Under the pieces are notes generated by a model, which was not told where the DNA came from, did no database searches, and saw nothing but the letters and a program-made list of their open reading frames with translations. From JAGQLF01 sp964635995 (GTDB lineage: Bacteria; Patescibacteriota; Dojkabacteria; J137), in assembly GCA_964635995.1 (NCBI GenBank), contig CAZWRA010000001.1, positions 1 to 64,000 on the forward strand: DNA of 64,000 nt. Direction: 5' to 3'. The translations under genes were made by a program, and so were the position numbers. Of this stretch, positions 1 to 8,994 are shown one piece after another. How positions within the stretch are numbered: position 1 is the stretch's first letter; every line of letters starts with the position of its first letter.

Positions 1-5
1 AAGTA

Positions 6-1121
6 ATGCCGACAGATTACAAGAAAAGATCTGTATACGCTTTTAAGAAAAGACCTAGAAATAATTCTAGAAAAGGTCTTAACTATTCATATATCAAAGA
101 TAAGCTTGTTAGTAGGCTTTTCTGGGGTAGAAGCAACTTCTACAAAAATATATCACACTCTTTCATGATTTTATTTACAGTATTAATAACACTAACAGGT
201 GTGCTTATTAGAGTTTCTAGCTTGACAGAATCAGAAAAAAGTTCACTTCTAGTAGGTGCAAATATATTAGGTACTGATGATTTATTACAACAAGGTGGTT
301 CTATCGATACTGTTTTATTATCTTCTTCAGATAACGTTTTAACTGTTAACTGGACAGAACATACTGTTGCAGATAACGAGATACTAGAAGACATAGAGAA
401 AAAATATAATGTTACAAGAAAAACGATTCAATCAGCAAATGCAAAAACCTATCCTTCTCTTTTCTTAGGAGAGCAAATTGAAGCTGGATGGATTCTACGA
501 ATACCTGATATTAACGGTATTGTTCATGAGGTTAGAATGGGTGAAGATATAGATTCAATTGTTGAAAGATATGCTGGTGAAGGAAATCAGGAGGCTAATA
601 GATTTAACATCATTGAATTTAATGCAATTACTCCTCCTTATAAGCTAGAAGTAGGGCAATTGTTGTTTATTCCCGACGGTAATACAGCCTTATTAAGTGT
701 TGAGGATGTAGATTTAGATCAGCTTATTGGAGCGTTTATTGATCCTTTAGCACACCCAGAATGCTCAGGATACTCTTTCTCTCGAGGTTTCATTTCTTAC
801 CATAACGGAGTTGATTTGGCTAAGGGGGGAGGATGTCCTATTGTAGCTATTGCGGATGGTCTAGTTGAATATGCTGGTTGGGCAAGTGAAGGACAGGGAT
901 ATATGGTTAGAATTAATCACGGTGGAGGTATTAAAACTGAATATTTCCATGGAAATGGCGAGTATTATATAAAAGCTGGAGATGTTGTTGATCAAAATCA
1001 GCCAATTATGCATATGGGATCGACAGGAAACAGTACAGGAACTCACTTACATTTAATACTTTGGTATAAAGGTGTTGCAATAAATCCTCGACCTTATGTA
1101 CCATATATTGGAGCATATTAA
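6..1121 (+). CDS. LysM / M23 family metallopeptidase (murein hydrolase-like)
   Basis: Membrane-anchored cell-wall endopeptidase of 371 residues. A basic cytoplasmic head (1-50) precedes one transmembrane segment (about 52-71). Two LysM-like peptidoglycan-binding stretches follow (about 118-170 and 170-225), then an M23 domain with the zinc motifs HNGVD (266-270) and HLH (347-349). The family cleaves peptide cross-links in peptidoglycan, so it should act outside the membrane in wall remodelling. The ATG overlaps an upstream TAA (TAATG at positions 4-8), so it is probably translationally coupled to a gene lying before the window. Family assignment is firm; the exact substrate is not shown. Confidence 0.9.
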   Translation: MPTDYKKRSVYAFKKRPRNNSRKGLNYSYIKDKLVSRLFWGRSNFYKNISHSFMILFTVLITLTGVLIRVSSLTESEKSSLLVGANILGTDDLLQQGGSIDTVLLSSSDNVLTVNWTEHTVADNEILEDIEKKYNVTRKTIQSANAKTYPSLFLGEQIEAGWILRIPDINGIVHEVRMGEDIDSIVERYAGEGNQEANRFNIIEFNAITPPYKLEVGQLLFIPDGNTALLSVEDVDLDQLIGAFIDPLAHPECSGYSFSRGFISYHNGVDLAKGGGCPIVAIADGLVEYAGWASEGQGYMVRINHGGGIKTEYFHGNGEYYIKAGDVVDQNQPIMHMGSTGNSTGTHLHLILWYKGVAINPRPYVPYIGAY

Positions 1122-1130
1122 ATAAATTTC

Positions 1131-2447
1131 TTGAAAACTTCTAGGCAAGCAATATGGAACAGGGTTCTTATTATCTATTTTTATATATTTATAATAACTG
1201 TCGTCTTGTGGTTTTTAGAAAAAAACTTCTATAGTATTGAACTTAATTCTTCTCAGATCTTTAGATATATTGGTCAAATAACAGGAGTACTGGCTATTAA
1301 TTTTTTAGGATTAAACTATTTACTTTCTACTAGATTCCGGTTCATTGAAAATATTTTAGGTGGATTAGATAAACTATATAGAGTTCATATTTATACTGGC
1401 TTAACAGCTTTTGTTCTTCTATTAGCTCATCCAGTTTTTCTAAGTATTCAAAATATTGAGTTTAATGAAATATTTAGAAGTTATTTTATTCCTTATGAAT
1501 CAAATGCACTTGCATTAAATTTAGGAATCGCAGGATTCTGGTTTTTTCTTGCAGTATTATTTTTTGCGAGTAACAGAAAAGTTTCATATACAGTTTGGAA
1601 AATAGTTCATGGATTTATTGGTATTCCATTATTGATAATATCAGCTCATATTGTCTTAGCTGGGAAATCATATGAATATATTCCTTTAGAAATGTGGACT
1701 TCTACATGGATTTTAATTGGAATATTTTCTTATGTTTATAAACTTTTTCTTTATGATCATATAGGACCAGTTTTAATTTATACGGTTGAGAAAATAGATA
1801 AAACTGAAGAATTATTTGAAATATTTTTAAGACCTGTTGATAAAAGTTTGAAATTCAAAGCTGGACAATTTGCATTTTTGCAATTTTTAGGTTCAAAAAT
1901 TTCAATGGAATCACATCCATTCACAATTTCATCTGAACCTTCGAATTCAATGTTAAAATTTTCCATTAAGAAATTGGGAGATTGGACTAATAAGCTAGAT
2001 CTTTTAGAAGTCGAAGATAAGGTAAAAGTAGCAGGACCATACGGTCATTTTCATACTGATAATTTGAGAAAGTCAAAGAAGCAAATTTGGATTGGGGGAG
2101 GTATAGGTGTGACTCCTTTTCTTAGTATGGCAAAAGATCAAAAATATTGTAAAAATTGTGAAGATATTTATTTAATATACTCCGATAATACTAGAAACCA
2201 AGCAGTATTTATAGATGAAGTTAAATCATATGATAGTATGAATGAAAATTTAAGAACAATACTTCATATTTCAGATGATCAAGGTTTTTTAAATGCAGAT
2301 CAAATAGAGAAATGGGTAGGTGGAATCGAAGATACAGTATTTCTTATTTGTGGACCAAAACCAATGAGAGATGCTCTTTATAAACAATTAAGAAAGAAAG
2401 GAGTTAAAGATAGTGATATTGTTTTTGAGTTGTTTAACTTTAAGTAA
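1131..2447 (+). CDS. Ferric-reductase-like transmembrane flavohaem oxidoreductase
   Basis: A 438-residue membrane oxidoreductase of the FRE/NOX-like group. The N-terminal half has about six hydrophobic segments with spaced histidines (RVH...AHP and IVHG...SAHI), as in bis-haem ferric reductase domains. The C-terminal half is a ferredoxin-reductase-type module: FAD motif HPFTIS (about 262-267), nucleotide loop GGGIGVTPF (about 322) and CGPKPM (about 407). It would move electrons from NAD(P)H through FAD to haem and an acceptor across the membrane; the acceptor is unknown. TTG is the start and lies 9 nt after the previous stop, so the two genes probably share a transcript. It converges on a tRNA. 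Confidence 0.88.
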   Translation: MKTSRQAIWNRVLIIYFYIFIITVVLWFLEKNFYSIELNSSQIFRYIGQITGVLAINFLGLNYLLSTRFRFIENILGGLDKLYRVHIYTGLTAFVLLLAHPVFLSIQNIEFNEIFRSYFIPYESNALALNLGIAGFWFFLAVLFFASNRKVSYTVWKIVHGFIGIPLLIISAHIVLAGKSYEYIPLEMWTSTWILIGIFSYVYKLFLYDHIGPVLIYTVEKIDKTEELFEIFLRPVDKSLKFKAGQFAFLQFLGSKISMESHPFTISSEPSNSMLKFSIKKLGDWTNKLDLLEVEDKVKVAGPYGHFHTDNLRKSKKQIWIGGGIGVTPFLSMAKDQKYCKNCEDIYLIYSDNTRNQAVFIDEVKSYDSMNENLRTILHISDDQGFLNADQIEKWVGGIEDTVFLICGPKPMRDALYKQLRKKGVKDSDIVFELFNFK

Positions 2448-2450
2448 ATA

Positions 2451-2521
2451 TTCGGAGGCAGGGATTCGAACCCCGATAGTTGGTTCCAGAAACCAAAGTC
2501 CTACCTTTAGACGACCTCCGA
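2451..2521 (-). tRNA. tRNA-Gln (anticodon CTG)
   Basis: Complete cloverleaf on the minus strand. The acceptor stem has 7 perfect pairs (TCGGAGG with CCTCCGA). The anticodon stem TTGGT/ACCAA has 5 pairs around loop TTCTGGA, giving CTG, and the T arm is CGGGG-TTCGAAT-CCCTG. The discriminator is A and CCA is not encoded. Its 5' base directly follows the TGA stop of the membrane-protein gene on the same strand, so it may be processed out of that transcript. Confidence 0.95.
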
Positions 2522-3361
2522 TCACTTTATTAAGAATAGAATTGCTGTTGCTAATAATACCATACTAAGATACTTTCCTAAAATTGAGGTTTCAAGCTTT
2601 TTTGTATCAAAATAGATCTCTGTTAAAGCTAAAAGTGAGTAAAAAGTCAGAACAACATGAAGACCTATAAAAGAGCTGGGGACATCTTTAAAACCTAAAT
2701 TTAAAATTAAAAGCACTATCGAGCTTATGTATGCTATTGATGATGAATTAAAGAAAATTACATCTTTTGAATTCCTCTTATAATAGTTAAGAGTTATTAG
2801 TAAAAAGAAAAGAATAAAGAAAAACAAGATAAAGACAACGAAAGAAAGATATATGTTCAAAGTTTCAGAAAAGATCTTGTGAACAGAAATGGAAAGGAGA
2901 TAAACTAAAATTAATTTATGTGAATCAATTCCAACACCTTCATATGATTTAACCCTCATTTCTTCTTCATGGTTTGAATCAACATACTTAAATAAACCAA
3001 CAAATCCTAAAAATAAAATGATTGAAGAAAGAAAATAAGAAAACCCAGATCCACCGCTTAAACCATAAATCATTAAAATAACTAGGTTTACAACTGGAAT
3101 AAAAATAACGTTAAATAGGAAAGTTTTTCTAATTGTTTTATTATCTTTAGGAAGAGATAAATTGTTAAATTTTAATAAATCACCGTAAAGCAAAAAAATC
3201 TCAATCAAAAATATAAAAACTGAAGATATAAAGAATATTAAAAAGTTTCTTAGATTTTGTGCAATTGTAAACTCTTCCACACTTAGAAAGGTTCCTAATA
3301 AAATAGCTATTGAAAAAAAAGAGTATCTGGCGTATCTTAAAACATGTTTACTATTTTCCAT
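2522..3361 (-). CDS. Polytopic membrane protein, unknown function
   Basis: A 279-residue protein with about eight hydrophobic helices separated by short charged loops; the largest loop is near residues 125-145 (VDSNHEEEMRVK). I recognise no family or catalytic motif. It is divergent from the gene at 3427, with a 65-nt intergenic space that must hold both promoters. Its TGA stop abuts tRNA-Gln without a gap, suggesting a joint transcript. It shows no lesion. Confidence 0.7.
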   Translation of the reverse strand: MENSKHVLRYARYSFFSIAILLGTFLSVEEFTIAQNLRNFLIFFISSVFIFLIEIFLLYGDLLKFNNLSLPKDNKTIRKTFLFNVIFIPVVNLVILMIYGLSGGSGFSYFLSSIILFLGFVGLFKYVDSNHEEEMRVKSYEGVGIDSHKLILVYLLSISVHKIFSETLNIYLSFVVFILFFFILFFLLITLNYYKRNSKDVIFFNSSSIAYISSIVLLILNLGFKDVPSSFIGLHVVLTFYSLLALTEIYFDTKKLETSILGKYLSMVLLATAILFLIK

Positions 3362-3426
3362 ATCTCATGTTAATCTCTAAAAATTTTAATAATTATAGCC
3401 TCATTAAATTTTAATGTCTTCTATAG

Positions 3427-4938
3427 ATGAAAAAATATAGCCTACGATTTCAGTTTACAGATAGAGTCTTCAAATTTACAGTGCCGGGAATAGGAAATAA
3501 TTTAAATTTCAAGCAAAGACTGTTAGAAATTGCGACTTCTTTACGAAGCAGTATTTTCTTACTCTTTCTAAGTTTAATTCCTGTTTCAATGTATTTTTAT
3601 GATCAGGTCTCCCGAGTAGGTTTAGAGAGTTCACTTTTGATATACCTGACCTTAGGATTATTGGTTGTTTCATCTTTTTACATAATTGAAGTATTTATTG
3701 TATCGAGAGAAAGAGTTATAGATCCTAAAGGATCATTTGCAATCCTAATTTTCGGACTTTTAGTAACAGCATCTTCAGCATTTTTAGTTTTTACTGATTA
3801 TGAGTCGTCAGAAAATACTTTTGGGGACGTGTCTGAGATTGCAATAAAAGGATTAGCTGGTCTAACAATTATTATTCTAATGGGGATTTATTATTATATT
3901 AGCCTTCATAGATTTCAATATGGTAAAGGAAAAAAACTGCTTACGTCCTTTGGAATTGGTTTAATTATTTTTGGGTTAATAGGATTAGTGGATGAAAGAT
4001 TAAGTTTAGATTTACTTGTATATCTTGTTGGAATTCCAATATTATTTGCAGCTTTTGCAGTTACTACTGGGAAGTTCTTAAAGCTATTGCTTGGAGCTGG
4101 TATTGGTTTGTCTATTTATAATATTGTAAGATTTCCTTGGTTTGAAGATGCTTACACTATATTTCTAACATCATTGGTTATTACTTCATTAATAATTTCA
4201 TATTTTGTATTTTCTTTTGGATTTGATCATTTATCTAACTATTTATCAAATTATAGAAAAGATTTAATATCAATTTTTGAATCAATAAGAAAGTTTAAAT
4301 TTATTAATTCTGAAGTTTTTCAAAAGGTTTTGAAAATATTGATTCTTCCTTCTTTAATAATCTTACCTATAACGATTCTTTTGTTAGCTTTATTTTTAAT
4401 TGGAAATGGTATTAGAACTGAAGTCTTTAATGGAGTTCTAATAAGTTATGAAACAGCATTTTCAAGAATAAACGATGATCTTATTACTCTAATAACTGGA
4501 ACAGGAGCTGGGCTAACAACTGTGAACTTTCCACTAGGTGCTTCTATAATAATTGCAAATGGAATATTAGGGGTTATTGGATATCTAGTTCTTTATATTT
4601 TTGCATTTATAGAAAGTATTAAATTATTAATTAAAGAATCAAAAACTCTTTTACAATTCTTTGTAAAAGTATGTTTAACAACAGTAATAATATTTGTTCC
4701 AATTTTCTCACTATTCGCTTATCCCTCATTATTTGTGATTCTTTCATGGTGGGTAGTTCTTTCATTAATTTTAGAAAATAAGTATAAAAATAAATTTATT
4801 TATACTCCTGAAATCGAGTCATCAATAAAGCAAAGGAGATTTACAAAAATTATTAAGACACTAAGTTTATTGACACTGTTTATTATCTCGTATATCTTGG
4901 TATATACAGTAATTAATAACATTGGAATTTTATTTTAA
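3427..4938 (+). CDS. Large polytopic membrane protein, first gene of the Cys-rich surface-protein operon
   Basis: A 503-residue protein with roughly 11-12 predicted transmembrane helices. I do not recognise the family with certainty. A stretch near residues 355-395 (GTGAGLTTVNF followed by a NGILGVIGY-type helix) loosely recalls the C-terminal part of O-antigen ligase/polymerase proteins, but this is weak. It begins a run of four tightly spaced genes (3427-8953), with the next start 4 nt after its stop. A role in assembling, exporting or anchoring the large extracellular protein encoded downstream is inferred only from the operon. Confidence 0.6.
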   Translation: MKKYSLRFQFTDRVFKFTVPGIGNNLNFKQRLLEIATSLRSSIFLLFLSLIPVSMYFYDQVSRVGLESSLLIYLTLGLLVVSSFYIIEVFIVSRERVIDPKGSFAILIFGLLVTASSAFLVFTDYESSENTFGDVSEIAIKGLAGLTIIILMGIYYYISLHRFQYGKGKKLLTSFGIGLIIFGLIGLVDERLSLDLLVYLVGIPILFAAFAVTTGKFLKLLLGAGIGLSIYNIVRFPWFEDAYTIFLTSLVITSLIISYFVFSFGFDHLSNYLSNYRKDLISIFESIRKFKFINSEVFQKVLKILILPSLIILPITILLLALFLIGNGIRTEVFNGVLISYETAFSRINDDLITLITGTGAGLTTVNFPLGASIIIANGILGVIGYLVLYIFAFIESIKLLIKESKTLLQFFVKVCLTTVIIFVPIFSLFAYPSLFVILSWWVVLSLILENKYKNKFIYTPEIESSIKQRRFTKIIKTLSLLTLFIISYILVYTVINNIGILF

Positions 4939-4941
4939 GTA

Positions 4942-5619
4942 GTGTCAAGAGGTAAAAAACTTACAATTGCAGTTCTTTTAGTTCTAACGCTTGCTTTAGC
5001 AGCTATCTCAACTTACGTAGCTCTAACTTTAAATTCCGAACGAACTCCAGATGTAGGAGTTTCTGGATTTGGAGATTATGCAACTAGAGATTTATACGAG
5101 AACATAACTGTTTTCTTCGGAGGGAAAGACTGTGATGAATTTCTAAATAGTAATTTTTTTACTAATCAGACATTTGATAATTCGACTGTGTTTTCTTTCT
5201 CAAGTATTGAGAATAATTTAGAGGATTTCGGTGCCTATGAATATCTTCCAACTTCATGTTCATATGTTTTACAAAATGATAATCGATTAAATTTCTTAGT
5301 TTATTCTTATGACTATGACTCATTTATTGCAGAGTCAAGAGAAGAACTTTACTCAAGAATAAATGTTTTTGATCAAGTTCTAGATGAAGGAACATTTTCT
5401 AATACTGACTATTTTTTTGGAATTGAAAATGACAAATGTGTAACTCATTTCTTTCAATTAGATAATGAATTTGAGTATGCAAGATTAGAATACAACGTGG
5501 GTGAGTTAGATTGTTCAACTTTAATAGAAGATAATAAAGCATTTAGTTCTAGAATATCTAGTGAATTAAATGAAACTGTTGAAACTGTAGAATATGTTAC
5601 TAAATTAGAGTCAATATAA
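4942..5619 (+). CDS. Membrane-anchored extracellular protein, unknown
   Basis: A 225-residue protein with GTG start. A single hydrophobic segment (about 6-28) acts as signal anchor, followed by an acidic extracellular domain rich in Asp, Tyr, Phe and Ser with four spaced cysteines (in KDCDEF, PTSCSY, DKCVTH and LDCST) that could form two disulphides. No family is recognised. Its stop overlaps the ATG of the 1013-residue Cys-rich protein (TAATG), so the two are probably translationally coupled and may act together at the cell surface. Confidence 0.65.
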   Translation: MSRGKKLTIAVLLVLTLALAAISTYVALTLNSERTPDVGVSGFGDYATRDLYENITVFFGGKDCDEFLNSNFFTNQTFDNSTVFSFSSIENNLEDFGAYEYLPTSCSYVLQNDNRLNFLVYSYDYDSFIAESREELYSRINVFDQVLDEGTFSNTDYFFGIENDKCVTHFFQLDNEFEYARLEYNVGELDCSTLIEDNKAFSSRISSELNETVETVEYVTKLESI

Positions 5620-8600
5620 TGAATAATAAAATTCTTTTACTACTTGGAATACTTGTTTTATTTGTTGGAGGAATTCTCTCTTTCCTTTTTGTACAAGGAG
5701 GTGGAAAGCTTCCTTTTGATGCTGGTGTTAGTAGTTGTGCAAATCCTGCTGATTTTCCTTGTGGACCTATAACATGTCCTGACGGAACTACTTTTGGCTC
5801 AGATCCATGTACTCCAGCTGGTTTTGGTTCATGTGGAGCTCGAGAAGCACAAGCTTGTGCTGGTCACCAAGGCGGTGGTGGTAATACTTGTAGTGGAGCT
5901 GGAAACGCAGGTGCTTGCGGAACTGTAGGACAAGTTGTAGCTTATTCAGGCGGTACATGTATATGTACAAGAACAACAGGAACACTTTGTGCATGTGTAC
6001 CTTCAAATGGTTCAGGATGTGTGCATGTGAATGATGGATGTAATTCAGTGGGAGAATCATGTAGTAAAGGAGGTCAGTATGGAACCTGCATAAATAACGG
6101 TAATGAAACTGTAAATGGAGTTGTTGGAATTAAATGTTCATGTAAAGTAGCTCCTGTTCAAGGTTCTGTTTGTGGTAATGGTAGTTGTGAACAGGGTGAG
6201 ACTAATCAAAGTTGCCCAACAGATTGTAATAGTGAATGTGGAAATGGAACATGTAATGCAGGGGAAAATGTTAACAACTGTCCTGCAGATTGTACTTCAA
6301 ATGGTGATCAGCAATGTGTGTCTGATGGACAGTGCGGCAGCACTCAATATTGTGATTTAAATTTTAGAAAATGTTTATCTAAAAAAGGTGAAAATGGTTC
6401 ATGCTCAGCTAGCAATCAATGTTTAAATGGAGACTGTGTAGATGGTCTTTGTGCAAAAACATGTACAAGGAGATCAGATTGTAATGTAGGTCAGTATTGC
6501 GAGAGCGGAACATGTAGAGCTGCAAAAGCTAACGGAGCTAATTGTGGGACCGCAGATGAATGTATTAGTAGAATTTGTGAAGGTGGACTTTGTCTTGCAC
6601 AGGGAACTGGAACTAGCGGATGTTCATTCGATTCAGATTGTACTAATGGACAAATTTGTAGCCCAACAACAAAAACATGTATAACTCCTGGAACTAATAA
6701 TGATTGTACTAGTAATTCTGAATGTGCTGCTGGTTATATTTGTGCTTCAAATAGATGTAGACAAGAGGTAGACGATTCAGATCCTAATGTATCTTGCGTA
6801 AGTGGACGTTATTATTGTGGACCTGATTTTGGTTGTGCTCTAGGTTCAGGAAAAATTTGTAATAATGGAAGTATTTCAGGTTCAACTTGTACTGTAGCTG
6901 ACGCTTGCGCTTATCAGGTGCAAAGTGGAAATGTTAGTCCTGGAGGCTCTTGTGTAGGAGTAACTAGACTTAGTGCTGGAGAATCTTCAAGAGGAGGTTT
7001 TGTTGGATGTAATGGGACTCAAAATTGCTTCTGCCCTCACCAATCAGGAGTAGGCGTAGGAGGAATATATTCAGGAGGTTCAGTAACTTGTTTTGAAGAT
7101 ATTGGTGGAGACTCATGTGGTGCTACTGATAATCCAGAACCTCCAATAACTGGGGGTAACCAGCCAATTTGTAGTCAATCATGTTCAACATCTAACCCAT
7201 GTTCAGATGGAACTAGTTGTATTAATGGTGTATGCAGAAATCCTGATTGCCCAAATGATGCGGACTGTAGTTGTAACACTACTCTTCCTATTTGTAATCA
7301 AACATGTAACCAAAATAATTGTGCTGACGGTACAAGCTGTGTTAACGGTACTTGTCAAAATCCAAGTTGTTTAAATGATGCAGATTGTATTTGTTCTATA
7401 GACTCAACACCTTATTGTGGAGATTCAATCTGTCAGGCTGGTGAAACTTGTGAAAGAGCAACTGCTGGTTCAAGTAACTTCAGAGATTGTACAACTAATA
7501 TATTAGTACCTGAATGTAGAGGAATTGCTACTCAACCTCCAACTCCTGCTGGTGTATGTAATTATTGTGGAGATGGAGTTGTAAATGGTCCTGAGGAGTG
7601 TGATTATAATTCCCCAGGATCTGAAAATTGTGATACAAATTGTACCCAAACAATTTCTGCATGTATTTCACTTGAAGAGAATGGACCTGATCCATTACGA
7701 TCTGGAGAAGGCAATGTTGTAGAATATACATTAACATATAGTCAATCTGGAACTGGTAATCCTTTCCCTTCAATTGTACTTAGAGTAGGTCCAGCTGGTG
7801 GAGCTGTTGGTAGAGATGCAAATAATACAACTAGTGCATTAGTAAGACCATTCGCAGTTCCTGCAGCAAATGATACCGGAAATACTAAAACATATAAATT
7901 CTTATGGGAAGCTGCTGAAACAAATGGAAATGCTGTTGCTGATGGAACTTATGATGTAAGAGTTCTATTACAAGGGACAGACAGTACAGCAATCTCTACA
8001 GCCGCTTGTCAGGAAACAATTACTGTTTCTTCAACAACAACACAATCAACAGTATTTACTATTGTAAAATCATCAGCAGAAGTTTGTCTTTCAAATGGAG
8101 ATGCAAGAATTAACTATACAATTAGAGTGACAAACACTGGACCTGTTGAAGGTACTATAACAGAAGTTACTGATACACTTGACTCAGATGTTGTTTCTGC
8201 AGGAATCATTCCATCAAACATAAATCCAACTTATGGGACATATTCTTCAGGAGTTATTACTTGGGTTGGAAGTGCAACAGACAGAACTTATACTTCTGGA
8301 CAATCAAAAACATTTACTTACGATTTAACAATTCCTGCTGCATTAGTACCTTCATTTACACAAAGAGGTGTAGATAATGAGGCTACAGTAAGACACGAAA
8401 ACAATGTTTCTACCCATGAAGTAAACACACCAGTATCATGTACAATTAAAGTACCTCAAAAGAAGGTTCCAGAAACTGCTGTATTTAGTGATCCATCTCT
8501 TTACGTAATATTTGGCTCACTATTAGTTGTTACAGGAATAGTTGTATATAAACTAAACATTGGTAAATTAGCTGTAAGTGGACTAGGTGGAATCTCAATT

Positions 8601-8660
8601 CCAACTTCAAAAAGTTCATTTGAAAAGAATGCTCTTGGAGATATTAAAAAGAAAAAATGA
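5619..8660 (+). CDS. Large cysteine-rich, repeat-containing surface protein
   Basis: A 1013-residue exported protein anchored at both ends. An N-terminal hydrophobic helix (about 5-25) is followed by some 600 residues with very many cysteines. These include two CGNGxCxxGE...CPxDC repeats (about 185 and 207), several four-Cys modules (about 230-390), two related CADGTSC-type repeats (about 530-590) and a CGDGxxNxxEECD module near 650, like Myxococcus-type disulphide repeats. An Ig-like stretch and a DUF11-like domain (about 810-940) follow, then a C-terminal membrane helix (about 960-980) and a Lys-rich tail. The architecture suggests a disulphide-stabilised stalk or adhesin. Its stop overlaps the next start (ATGA). 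Exact function is unknown. Confidence 0.75.
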   Translation: MNNKILLLLGILVLFVGGILSFLFVQGGGKLPFDAGVSSCANPADFPCGPITCPDGTTFGSDPCTPAGFGSCGAREAQACAGHQGGGGNTCSGAGNAGACGTVGQVVAYSGGTCICTRTTGTLCACVPSNGSGCVHVNDGCNSVGESCSKGGQYGTCINNGNETVNGVVGIKCSCKVAPVQGSVCGNGSCEQGETNQSCPTDCNSECGNGTCNAGENVNNCPADCTSNGDQQCVSDGQCGSTQYCDLNFRKCLSKKGENGSCSASNQCLNGDCVDGLCAKTCTRRSDCNVGQYCESGTCRAAKANGANCGTADECISRICEGGLCLAQGTGTSGCSFDSDCTNGQICSPTTKTCITPGTNNDCTSNSECAAGYICASNRCRQEVDDSDPNVSCVSGRYYCGPDFGCALGSGKICNNGSISGSTCTVADACAYQVQSGNVSPGGSCVGVTRLSAGESSRGGFVGCNGTQNCFCPHQSGVGVGGIYSGGSVTCFEDIGGDSCGATDNPEPPITGGNQPICSQSCSTSNPCSDGTSCINGVCRNPDCPNDADCSCNTTLPICNQTCNQNNCADGTSCVNGTCQNPSCLNDADCICSIDSTPYCGDSICQAGETCERATAGSSNFRDCTTNILVPECRGIATQPPTPAGVCNYCGDGVVNGPEECDYNSPGSENCDTNCTQTISACISLEENGPDPLRSGEGNVVEYTLTYSQSGTGNPFPSIVLRVGPAGGAVGRDANNTTSALVRPFAVPAANDTGNTKTYKFLWEAAETNGNAVADGTYDVRVLLQGTDSTAISTAACQETITVSSTTTQSTVFTIVKSSAEVCLSNGDARINYTIRVTNTGPVEGTITEVTDTLDSDVVSAGIIPSNINPTYGTYSSGVITWVGSATDRTYTSGQSKTFTYDLTIPAALVPSFTQRGVDNEATVRHENNVSTHEVNTPVSCTIKVPQKKVPETAVFSDPSLYVIFGSLLVVTGIVVYKLNIGKLAVSGLGGISIPTSKSSFEKNALGDIKKKK

Positions 8661-8953
8661 TTGAAGCATTATTCTGGGTAGTTTTAAGATCAGTTGCAAT
8701 TCCTTATATAGCTTTTCTTATTCTAAAAGATACATTTTTAGGTGAAGAAGGTGCGTTACTAGCAATAGGAATTGCTTTACTTATTGTTACAATTATTTCT
8801 ATTACATTAAATGCTATTAAGATTATAGGAAACATACTGCTTTTAAGAGGCGAGAAAGTTATAATTCTAATCCTAAAAATAGCTATTCAAGTTCTTGTAG
8901 TATTATTTATCTGGATACACTACTTCTCACAATATTCTGATTTACTAAATTAA
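8657..8953 (+). CDS. Small membrane protein, last gene of the Cys-rich operon
   Basis: A 98-residue protein with three predicted transmembrane helices and no recognisable motif. It starts inside the stop of the Cys-rich surface protein (ATGA overlap), so it is almost certainly co-translated with it. It closes the four-gene unit 3427-8953; a promoter-like TATAAT follows it for the next gene. Confidence 0.65.
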   Translation: MIEALFWVVLRSVAIPYIAFLILKDTFLGEEGALLAIGIALLIVTIISITLNAIKIIGNILLLRGEKVIILILKIAIQVLVVLFIWIHYFSQYSDLLN

Positions 8954-8968
8954 TTACTCTTTTTAGGC

Positions 8969-8974
8969 TATAAT
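8969..8974 (+). promoter_or_regulatory. -10 box for yhaM-thpR
   Basis: A perfect TATAAT in the 41-nt space between genes. Initiation about 7 nt downstream would leave a leader of only about 14 nt before the ATG at 8995. I see no convincing -35 hexamer and no Shine-Dalgarno sequence. Confidence 0.5.
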
Positions 8975-8994
8975 TAGAGGATTATTACTTGTTT

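Noticed and set aside
8460..8660. Sortase sorting signal (VPETA before the C-terminal helix)
   Set aside because: The spacing to the helix is long, the tail of about 35 residues is much longer than in sortase substrates, and no sortase gene is seen.
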